NCBI RefSeq assembly: GCF_030253575.1
Contig: NC_080569.1
Span: 11,167,001-11,231,000 of the forward strand
Source: Rhododendron vialii
Lineage: Eukaryota; Streptophyta; Magnoliopsida; Ericales; Ericaceae
Direction: 5' to 3'
DNA: 64,000 nt
Shown: piece by piece, positions 55,611 to 64,000 of the stretch
Position numbering within the stretch: the first letter of the stretch is position 1
Layout of the letters: every line of letters starts with the position of its first letter
Position numbers and translations under genes: made by a program
The notes under the pieces: model-generated
Told to the model about the DNA's origin: nothing
Databases searched by the model: none
What the model saw: only the letters and a program-made list of their open reading frames with translations

Positions 55611-55618
55611 GTAACCCT

Positions 55619-57420
55619 AACACAAATAGCCCAACCGAGAATTAGATGACTAATAACATGTAAAAGGCCAATTACAGCAGTAGCATGTTTCACGAAGTTC
55701 AGGATAGGAGTTTGAGTTAAGGGTTGTTAAGGAGTGGAGCAGATTGGGAGACTGGTGGCATTTCGGATTTGGGGGTGTTTAGGATTTTGTTGATTTTTGA
55801 CCAAAACATTTGGATCTCGGGTACTTATAGAGATTAATTTTAATTTTCTTGTGCCCTTATCCTTTTAATCTCTGTAGTTTTCGAATTCAGTGATTAAATT
55901 TTTTTTTTTTTGCTAATAAAAAAAAAGGGGGCCAATTACATGCCCACAAAATGTGATTTTCATTTTTCAAACATCTACAGATCCCTACTATAAAGTAAAT
56001 GTCAGACAATGTCATGTGTTATACACTTTGGTCATATAAAACGAATGTGGGAGTGTGAGTAGGAGTGAGTGCGCAAACATGAAAACTACTCCTGAGAAGG
56101 TTATTTGACTTAGTTATACCCCCTCATATCGTGTGGGAACTCCGTAATGGGGATGTCAATGCAGCCCTAAAAAACGAGGCTGTTTTGAACTTTTGAGGGC
56201 CAAGTGAGTCGGAGTCGGACATTATTTTAAGCACTACAACGACGTCAGTTTAGGAGAGTATTCCAGTAAGTTTTTCTAACCAACATAACACCACCATTTT
56301 ATCTATAAACAATGATTTCAAAAAGCCCTAAGTTTTCCTGTGAGAATTGCTGCACCCAACTCAACGAGTTTAGCTATAATTTACTCCATTATGTAATTCA
56401 AGGTGGATTGATTCGAATAACACTAAACAGAGCAAGACATTTTTTAAATCCTTAACATAGTTTGTCAATCAACCCAACTCATTTACAGCCCACTGGTGCA
56501 CTAATCACATCCATCTCCGATTAGTGATTGATTTGGTGGTGTACGTAAACTGACCAAATATCCTGAGATATCAAGAAAAATGATTAATCTCAACTTTAGT
56601 ATGTGTTCATATTAGCTTATTCACGGAGGAGCTGTGAATAAACCATTTATGAAGCTAAACGTTCTCAACCGTCCATTTCGGCGTTAGACATTCAAATTTT
56701 AATAAAAAATTTATGGGGAAGAGTAAACTCCGGATAAGTTTTATTAAAATCCAAAATTTCCGAAACACTTTTGGATGGATGTGATTTACCTCTGTAAAGA
56801 AGTTTTTCCCTGTGTTATATACATGCAAGGACAAAGCAAAAAGTCAAAACCATCACATATAATCACATGAAGGGAAATGATAATATTAAAACTTTTTTGT
56901 AGCTGCCAAAATTATTGTGCACAAAAGACTTGTATCATGTACAGTGTAGAATGCTTTTATGCATTGAAATTTTGACACCAACAAAAATAATTTTGACATC
57001 ATAACCACCCTTACATGAAAAGACAAAAAGAAAAGGTCGAGGATGTGACTCATCAGGATTTACTTAAAAGCAACAGCCTAACCTAATTAGGCTTTTGGTA
57101 ACCTCTTCCAAATGTTGCTTTAACGTCATCAGGTTCCAAGATTTTTTTTGGCAGGAGGAACATGGAAAGGCCATGGTAAGCTGAATAATGTTTTTTTAAC
57201 AAATCATCCCAAATATATTATAGATAGCAAATAAACAGTACAATCAATCGATTACAAATCATATAAACAACCCTATACAACAATCAAACCACAACATAAC
57301 ACGGTAAATAAAAACGAAGACTGAACGGAACCAAACAAGGCTATAACATGAGTGCCCTCAATGCCGATCACACAAGCAACTACACCGGCAAAATATAGGT
57401 GAAGAACAAGAGGCGAAGGA
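55619..57420. other. Gene-free stretch
   Basis: AT-rich DNA with no recognised exon, RNA gene or bounded element. Confidence 0.45.
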
Positions 57421-57421
57421 A

Positions 57422-57603
57422 CAGTTCAAATATCCCATTTACGATAGAGTAGCATGAGCAGTTCACACAAGCAACTCTCTATCTTGCTCTGCGAAGCTGT
57501 GAGTTCAACCACAGAAATTCACTGGGTTCATTGCAGTGAAATAGTAGCATGAGCACTGAAAAAGTAGCATGAGCAGTTCAAATATCCCATTTACGATAGA
57601 GTA
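57422..57603. repeat. 30-bp direct repeats 152 bp apart
   Basis: An identical 30-base block starting CAGTTCAAATATCCC lies at 57422-57451 and 57574-57603. GTAGCATGAGCA also recurs three times between them (near 57449, 57544 and 57564). Confidence 0.85.
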
Positions 57604-57969
57604 TTTTAAAAGTTGTGGGGTTCAACTGACACCACAAGTGACAATGTGGAGTCACCCCCATTATCATTTTTGTTTGGTACATCCCCATAAACATCATAAC
57701 AAAATTATAAAATCTTTCGTCACACGCAGCATTCTGGAGGAACTAACTCCCCTTCCCAACAAGAGATGATGTCTGACCTTCCTTTCGGCTGTAATAAGAA
57801 TAAAAATAATATTAAACGATAAAAATAATAAAATATTACACGATGCAAAACCTGAACACTCCCATATAATGGAGTGTCCCTCGAATTGCCCTTCCCATAA
57901 TCTCCAGATTCCATTCATACACAATGACTACAGTAGTTGTTACTCCAATTAACTAGAACCACTGTATGC

Positions 57970-58017
57970 AAAATGGAAGAACTATTACTTATCAAAAAAA
58001 AAAATGGAAGAACTATT
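57970..58017 (+). repeat. Micro-retroposition footprint (17-bp perfect TSD)
   Basis: AAAATGGAAGAACTATT at 57970-57986 and 58001-58017 flank the 14-base insert ACTTATC plus seven A's. Confidence 0.75.
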
Positions 58018-58286
58018 TTACACAGACAATCAATCCCCAGTAATCAGTCTGCCACAGTTCAAATAATCACCACCAAATAACAAGAATCTATAGCTCACCT
58101 AATCTTTCCATGACTCACATTAGAAACGAAAAAGACTTTCCAAAGAGTGCCTCCACTATTGTCTTGTTGAAAGATTTGACCATGATGGAATGTATTAGCA
58201 ATTTGCAATAGAATGGAATGAACCATTGCAACACATAGTAGGAATGTACACCGAGAAACTTAAGGAACCCATTTTGAAGTTAAGAC

Positions 58287-58337
58287 AAAATACATCGTAT
58301 CTTTTTTTTTTTTTTGATCAGAAAATACATGGATCTT
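58287..58337 (-). repeat. Micro-retroposition footprint, minus orientation
   Basis: AAAATACATCGTATCTT (58287-58303) and AAAATACATGGATCTT (58322-58337) flank an insert that reads CTGATC plus a long A run on the minus strand. Confidence 0.55.
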
Positions 58338-59371
58338 TTGGAGGAAGAACTTGTTCTTGTTAAACCGACATCAACTAACCTCAGGATGCCTAAACTCAAC
58401 ATCCTTGAATATCATTTCCTCATATCAACCAACTTTTAAGACAATCCATGAACTACCCAATAATTGCTACGAACATAATGAGCCGAAAATGAACCCAGAG
58501 CAGTTCATCATATTTAGGAGGCTCATTTGGCATGCGTCACAAATCACAAACAACAAGATTATGCAGCAATCTAGAGATTTTTATCAATGGGAGAAAGGCT
58601 ACAGTTTCAAAAATGGTCACTAGATGAGAAGGTCAATACACGAAGAATACAACAATCGAATCATAAAATGATGAGAAAATGAATACCAAAGCTAGAGTAG
58701 GCATTACAATTTATACTACGTAGTAAACTATGACTTTGTGCCCCAAGAGCCCAAGTTGCCACACCTACTGACGAGTCTTGGGATACAAAGGAGCACATGT
58801 GGGTAGGAGAATATGAAATGGAACAATAATAATTACGGTTAACTTTGAAATACTTCTAAAGAACAGATATTTGGGTTATTTGGGAGAAACACAACCTATT
58901 CCTTGTCAATTTAAAAGTACCTAACCTTAGGATCTCCAAACTTAGCACCATTGAAACAAATGACATAAATATGCTCTTGGTCAATTCGGAAAACAAATGC
59001 CCATGCTGAATATTCTGTGAGTACAATGATATTTTAGACTATTTCGGGATGTCTATCTAGAACATTTGGAAGACATGGAAAAATATGACATGTCATTATT
59101 GTGGCAACATTTATGAGCATAATTCCACAATCCAATAAATAAGATGTCGACAGTCACCGTATGTACTAAAGAGGAGTCAAGAGAGTCTTGAAAAGCAAGA
59201 CTAAAATGATTTGGAACTCATAGTGTAGATGAGGAGTTGAATTCGTGAGTACACAGAACTACTTACAAACAATTATGCGGGAACTCTTAAGTAAAGATTC
59301 GCAATTGGGAATGAGAACTCCTAATTGGAGTTACTTCAAGATCCCCAAACTTAGCAAAAGTAAATAAAGAT
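58338..59371. other. Gene-free stretch
   Basis: No exon or element recognised. Confidence 0.45.
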
Positions 59372-59380
59372 CACTATAGG

Positions 59381-59600
59381 AGAAATTTTTCGGTGCCGGG
59401 TGGGTATATCCGACGTGGTACCCGCTCGGCACATCCGGAACGTCCAATACACTTTTAGATGGCTTGGATTGAAACCCTATCTCTCCTCTCACCCCAACAC
59501 TTTCTCTCGCCAAATCTGAGCCATCCAAAAACACAATGGATGGCTCGGATGTGCCGAGCAGGCACCACATGGTACCCACCCGGCACTGAAAATTTTTCCC
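59381..59600. mobile_element. 220-bp MULE-type MITE, perfect 9-bp TSD
   Basis: CACTATAGG lies at 59372-59380 and 59601-59609. Left AGAAATTTTTCGGTGCCGGG and right CCCGGCACTGAAAATTTTTC are inverted ends. Further mirrored blocks are TGGTACC, GCTCGGCACATCCG and CCATCTAAAAGTGTATTGGA-like sequence. Confidence 0.8.
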
Positions 59601-60537
59601 CACTATAGGGATGATATATGTGCACCACCATAGAAGCACGATATATTCAAATGTCGAAGCATGAGCTAGACCATTTAATGTCAACCAAAGGCATGTAACT
59701 GTTAAAGGCTTAAGCCGAATTAAAAGAGCTTTTCGTCCTCACTCAGCTCCATGAATCGTTCGTAAGATTTCTGTTACTAAACCTATTTCGTCAAGTTAAA
59801 GATTTAATAGAAGAAAAAAATGAGAAACGAGCAAGTAAACATGACCCCAAAGATTTTGGACTGTGACCATAAAGAACCAATAAATTGCAGTGTCTTTTCA
59901 AGAGTTCCAAAAAATGAACTCGGGCGAACTAGTAGGACGGGGATCAAGTTTAAGACAAAGAATATCTAATTGAATATATAGATACCATGGCCTATGGTGC
60001 ACCCAAAAAATAGCTGTCATATTTCAAAACAGGGAAATCCATACCTTTCTTCCATAGAAAACTTATACAACCTGCAACAAGACACGACAGCCGGTTATGA
60101 CAAACTAACGAGTATTTACAATAAGTTGTACGGACCTCATTACAAAACAATTACAAAAATCCTGAACAAAGGTTGAAGGACAAGCACTAACAAAAGCGAA
60201 ATTTATAATTATGCCGAAGAGGTTTTATAAGCTCAGTGTTTCTGTCAAACTAGCTCTTCCTAAAATGGAATTAATAGTTTCTTCTCGAATGGGTCATTGA
60301 CTAGCTCTTTAACGGCATATCATTTGCCTCCCCACAATTACAAACATTGGCAAAAAAAAAAAAACTTACAACTCTCAAAAATTAATGTGCTAAGGGCTGC
60401 CAGTATAGTAGTAGTAGTAACGATAAATGGTTCCCAAAGGTAGTTCAGTTTCCCTTTTCAATCCCTATGTTTCGTCTTCCTTTGGTTTCAATTTCAACAA
60501 TTAGATCACTGAGCTAGACAATAGGGACAGCATAAGT

Positions 60538-60720
60538 TTAGAATGAGACGTACTCATTGCCAGTAAGTGTACCCACGAATACAGAACCGATGACCCATGC
60601 GACATCTTTAACTGCATGATAAAAATATCGATTAGCATAAGAATAGCAACATGAGAAACTGACTGTACGTTGCGGATTGCTGCTTGTAGAAAACTTACTT
60701 AGTTGTAGTTTGTCGATCAT
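60538..60720 (-). CDS. Possible 31-residue membrane microprotein
   Basis: Two minus-strand coding exons, 60720-60699 and 60611-60538, are joined by a GTAAGT...CATGCAG intron. An upstream 5'UTR exon ending near 61384 (GATTTAG|GTATAT) and the acceptor TTTCGCAG at about 60736 give a second canonical intron that carries the foldback element at 60803-61245. The peptide begins MIDKLQL and continues IKDVAWVIGSVFVGTL, a possible single membrane span, ending GNEYVSF. No family is recognised. A TATTTATATT box near 61460 could be its promoter. It could also be a noncoding transcript or chance. It is described because splice sites, start, stop and promoter line up. Confidence 0.33.
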   Translation of the reverse strand: MIDKLQLSKFSTSSNPQRTVSFSCCYSYANRYFYHAVKDVAWVIGSVFVGTLTGNEYVSF

Positions 60721-60802
60721 CTTGAACTTTTGCCTGCGAAATCACATATGTTAGACAATGATTACCCAAAACGAGAAAAATAATTCAAAAAGAGTGCGAA
60801 TA

Positions 60803-61245
60803 GATTTGCAGGAACCACGCAAGAAAAAACATATTTGGATCCATTCTGGATCCCACAAAAATTTAGAAAAATATTCATAAATTTTAGATAATTTATAAGG
60901 CTCTATAAAAAAAAAGAGACATCAATAAATATTATACTTTTCTGGATCTTACAAAAATCTAGAACAATATCCATAAATTTTTTAATATTATTTTATGAGA
61001 TCTTATAAAAAAATCAGTTCCAACGAATATCGGTAAATATTATACTTTTGAATTCGTAAGGACGAACTAAACAGTTCTTATCCTACGAATCCAATAGTAA
61101 TACTTATCGATATCCATTGGAACTAATTTGATTTTTTACAGGAACCAATAAAATAATATTCAAAAATTTATAAATATTTTTTTAGATTTTGTAGGATCCA
61201 GAATGAGTCTTAACGCGTTTTTCTTTGTGTGGTTTTCTACAAATC
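60803..61245. mobile_element. Foldback element, 443 bp
   Basis: GATTTGCAGGAACCACGCAAG at the left and the reverse complement of the right end GATTTGTAGAAAACCACACAAAG start mirrored arms that continue with CATTCTGGATCC and ACAAAA-TTTAG. Internal mirrored copies of ATATCGGTAAATATTATACTTTTG-like sequence follow. No duplication found. Confidence 0.6.
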
Positions 61246-61962
61246 TTCCTTACGATTAGAATTTCCAATTCAAAAACTCAACAAATTCTACCATAATTCT
61301 GAAAGAGAATCGCACGAAAATATAGTCATTTAGATCCGTAAAAACATTAAAGATAGGGATGATACGGAGCGATTCTAATATACCTAAATCTCAGATCCGC
61401 TCCTCTTTCTTTCTCGAGCCCTAGAAAATCCGTTCCGTTCTTATCTTCTCTTCTTCTGGCCAATATAAATAGAAGGAAAAAATACACTTACACTCCTGTA
61501 CTTTAATATATTGTTAAAAGTACCCCTAACCTACTTCCCCTTAAACTATCAAGTAAAGTATTAACATTTTCTATTTCCGTTATTATGTTCGGATTTTCTG
61601 TGAGGATTTTTTCTGTGAAGATTGTGTGAGGGTTGCATCAGAAAGTTGACACGTAATAATTGAAGGCATCCAACAGTACTAATTAAGGGTACTAATTAAG
61701 GCAATTTTACCAAGTCATGTAATTGCAAACGGACAGCGTCACTTAGGAAAGGAATCGTAAACGGCGAGAAAAGGGTCTGTTAACATTGTTAATAAAAACC
61801 CCCTTTCCCTGGTTCCACGGAGTATCAAGAAGTGAGAGTAGTGGAGAGAGAAGAGTATGTAGAGGAATCTCTCTTATTTTGTTCGTATGTAGAGGGAAAA
61901 AAACAGGGGCTCAAATCGGGAAGAAATTTGGAAAGAATTGGGTGTTAAGTTTTTGAATTTTG
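61246..61962. other. Promoter/leader of possible small gene, then gene-free DNA
   Basis: 61384-61470 may be a minus-strand leader exon and promoter. The rest shows no exon; 61475-61570 looks like dispersed-repeat sequence. Confidence 0.35.
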
Positions 61963-62153
61963 TTATGGGTACTACAATTTTGTACCGAACGTGTACAACA
62001 TGATGAGGTGGAAGGGACCCAAAATTTCCAAAATGGAAGCCAACCCGGGAAAATTTAGAGAAAAGGGGAACCCAGCTTTTTCCCAAAGCCACGGACCTTT
62101 CCCATCTCTCTCCGCCTCCAAATTAAAGTCGAGCAAAAAATTGGTGCGTTCCA

Positions 62154-62156
<3 letters not shown>

Positions 62157-62189
<33 letters not shown>
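62157..62189. repeat. (CT)n microsatellite
   Basis: About 16 CT units inside the long-TIR element. Confidence 0.95.
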
Positions 62190-62191
<2 letters not shown>

Positions 62192-62525
62192 GACGTTTGG
62201 GATGCGAAAGGGGGCTGCTAGTTGAGGAGAGGTTGGGGTTGTTGAGGTAGATTCACGGAGGCTATTGAATGAGCTTTTGGGGGAGTCGTTGTGCTGTGTA
62301 TGGGAGAACGCGAGGAGCCGGAGTGGAAAGTTGCAGCTGTACATAGAGGGGAGGAGATGGTGGTGGGTTTGATCTTAAAATGGAAACCCTAGATCTCAAT
62401 TATTTTTTGTTCTGCAAAATCCGAACTCTCTCGCCATATGTTTCTAATTTGTTGTGGTTTTTTGTGATTTGTTTTTCAAGTTTTTTTTTTTTTTTGGTTT
62501 GGGATTGCATACCCGGTTCAATAAA

Positions 62526-62578
62526 GCTAATCCAACCGAAATTCCGTTTGACCAAAAAAAAAAAAGGCTAATCCAACC
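62526..62578 (+). repeat. Micro-retroposition footprint (12-bp TSD) nested in long-TIR element
   Basis: GCTAATCCAACC at 62526-62537 and 62567-62578 flank a 29-base insert GAAATTCCGTTTGACC plus twelve A's and a G. Confidence 0.65.
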
Positions 62579-63057
62579 CACTGAGTACCAGTATAAGTCC
62601 AAACGGGATGATTTCCAAAACTATGAAATTTCTATAGCTTTAATTGATGGATTTAGGCTTCATATCTTGTTGAATATTGGAGAAAGAGTGTGTATGGTAA
62701 ATCCCCCGTCTCTTTTTCGAATACTAAAAGCATCTGATGTAAATTTTTCTTGATTTCGGTTTATGTACTTGTAATAGGGGGTAGAAGTTAAAAGTTAAAA
62801 CAGAGGGTGTGGAAGACATAAATGGGTTTTCGGGAGAGCAATGGGGAAGGTCCATGGTCGGCGGTAATGGAGTTTGGCGTCAATGGAGTAAGCTGGGCTT
62901 CTGGTTGGGAGTTTGAATTTGGGAAAAAGCTAAGGTACCCTTTTCCTCTAAATTTCCCGGGTTGAATATTGCCTCCGACTCTTTTGGAAATTTTGGGTGG
63001 GGCCCCTTCCACCTCATCTTGTTGTACACGTTCAGTACAAAATTGTAGTACCCATAG

Positions 63058-64000
63058 CTAAAAAATTTAATTTTTTGCAAGAAACGTAATTTGGTCTGTG
63101 ATTGTTGTAAAAGATATTTTTAAGAGATATTTGGGTAATGGGTTTTAGAGAGAGAGATCACAGTTCATGGTTTTTTGTTTTTTGTTTTTTTGAGATGAAT
63201 CACACAGTTCATGGTTTAAGTGCGTTGGAAACATGGAGGTTTTTTCTAGTCCGACTATGGATACTGAAAAATTAGGTACCTGCATGCGGTTAGAATCCCT
63301 TACAAATAATCTAAATCGTTCATTAATTTTAAAATATATTTTGGTGACTTTGCAAAAACTCAATTCAATTAGACATGTGTAAGTAATTGATCCAATTTTT
63401 CAAGTTTTATTCTGAATTTAGGATTCTGAATTCTAAATGAAAATTTTGAATATTCGATCAACAATTTACACAAATCCGATTGAGAGATATCCTAAGGTCG
63501 TCCCCAAATAAGCAAAGTGCGGACGTTCAATAACAGCCAGGGCTCTGATTTTAAAAGGCAAGTCGCGGGTCAAAACCATTACTCTAAAAAAAAATACACA
63601 AACCCCACAACGCTCTTGCTTTTTCCATGGACATGGAATCCCTGGCTGTTTTTTTGTGGGGAGTACATGGCTGAACATGTATTCCGTTTTACTGAGAAAT
63701 TTGGCTTAGATGAAAGCCAGCTCATTTTGTGGCGATCGGAGCCTTGTCTGTGTTCATGTCATGGCTAATGTTCATGTCATGGCTCATTTTGTGGTGATCG
63801 GAGCTTTGTCTGTGTTCAACAATCCCATTTTGTTGTGGAGTATCAACATAAGTCGTCTGATAAAAGAATTTCATTTTCTTCTAGGAATGCCCTAAAATTC
63901 TGATCGATATACTCAGTCTCATTGTCACTACGGAGAATTTTAATATTCGTATCAAATTGAATGCGTACCATGGCATAAAAAGATTTAAAATAAGAAAAGA
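63058..64000. other. Gene-free end of window
   Basis: Contains at 63245-63480 a remnant of the foldback family seen at 39366 and 41502 (for example ATTCAATTAGACATGTGTAAG), and a 23-26-bp near-tandem GTTCATGTCATGGCT repeat at about 63753-63787. No gene recognised. Confidence 0.45.

Larger units (their letters stand above)
61963..63057. mobile_element. Long-TIR element (1.1 kb), possible Pack-MULE
   Basis: Left 61963-62092 and right 62920-63057 are inverted copies of about 130 bp: ATGGGTACTACAATTTTGTAC, GAACGTGTACAACA-GATGAGG, CCCAAAATTTCCAAAA, AACCCGGGAAA and AGCTTTTTCCC occur in both. The interior has a (CT)n tract, a frame reading EVDSRRLLNELLGESLCCV on the plus strand, and ATGGAAACCCTAGATC. 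This mix looks like captured gene leader sequence rather than transposase. No duplication found. Confidence 0.55.

Noticed and set aside
59331-59684. 117-codon minus-strand frame
   Set aside because: It spans a MULE-MITE and its flanks, with no domain.

Overview
This is a plant nuclear window, most likely from a dicot. The genes carry many GT-AG introns, the proteins belong to plant families (plant GET3 paralogue, plant OTU protease, class I TCP, B3 domain, LPA1/2-phosphoglycerate-kinase-like, MORF), and the gaps between genes are AT-rich and full of MITEs, tRNA-derived SINEs, a decayed LINE and long (CT)n/(TA)n tracts. The species cannot be fixed from the sequence.

Layout. Bases 1-1,750 hold a SINE, a hAT end and nested inverted-repeat elements. 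An organellar GET3/ArsA-type ATPase gene (11 exons, + strand) lies at 2,023-7,416, with a 681-bp hAT element in intron 1 and one apparent GC-AG intron. Bases 7,417-10,350 hold a microsatellite, a full-length SINE and a 541-bp hAT element. An OTU-family cysteine protease gene (10 coding exons plus a 5'UTR intron, + strand) has its CDS at 11,982-18,151. A single-exon class I TCP transcription factor (- strand, 22,097-22,630) and a single-exon B3-domain protein (- strand, 27,499-27,987) sit in MITE-rich DNA. Bases 29,400-35,800 are a transposon graveyard: a MORF exon remnant, a short LINE tail, a LINE fragment, a 381-bp MULE-type foldback element and a 3.2-kb decayed L1-type LINE. The LPA1-like 2-phosphoglycerate kinase-related gene (7 coding exons, + strand) has its CDS at 40,529-49,149. 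The last 14 kb hold a possible small minus-strand gene for a 31-residue peptide (60,538-60,720, with a 5'UTR exon near 61.4 kb), several MULE/hAT elements and a 1.1-kb long-TIR element that may carry captured gene sequence.

How the genes relate. They are ordinary independent plant genes, not an operon or cluster. GET3-type ATPases act in tail-anchored protein targeting or chaperoning, OTU proteases remove ubiquitin, TCP and B3 proteins are DNA-binding regulators, and LPA1 affects seed phytate. The GET3-LPA1 pair recalls the close spacing of At5g60730 and At5g60760 in Arabidopsis (from memory). I found no clear evidence for a wholly new system. The most unusual signals are very short retroposition footprints (target-site duplications around 14-30-bp A-tailed inserts), a perfect 18-bp-arm hairpin inside the TCP coding sequence, and a hydrophobic alternative C-terminus readable in GET3 intron 9.
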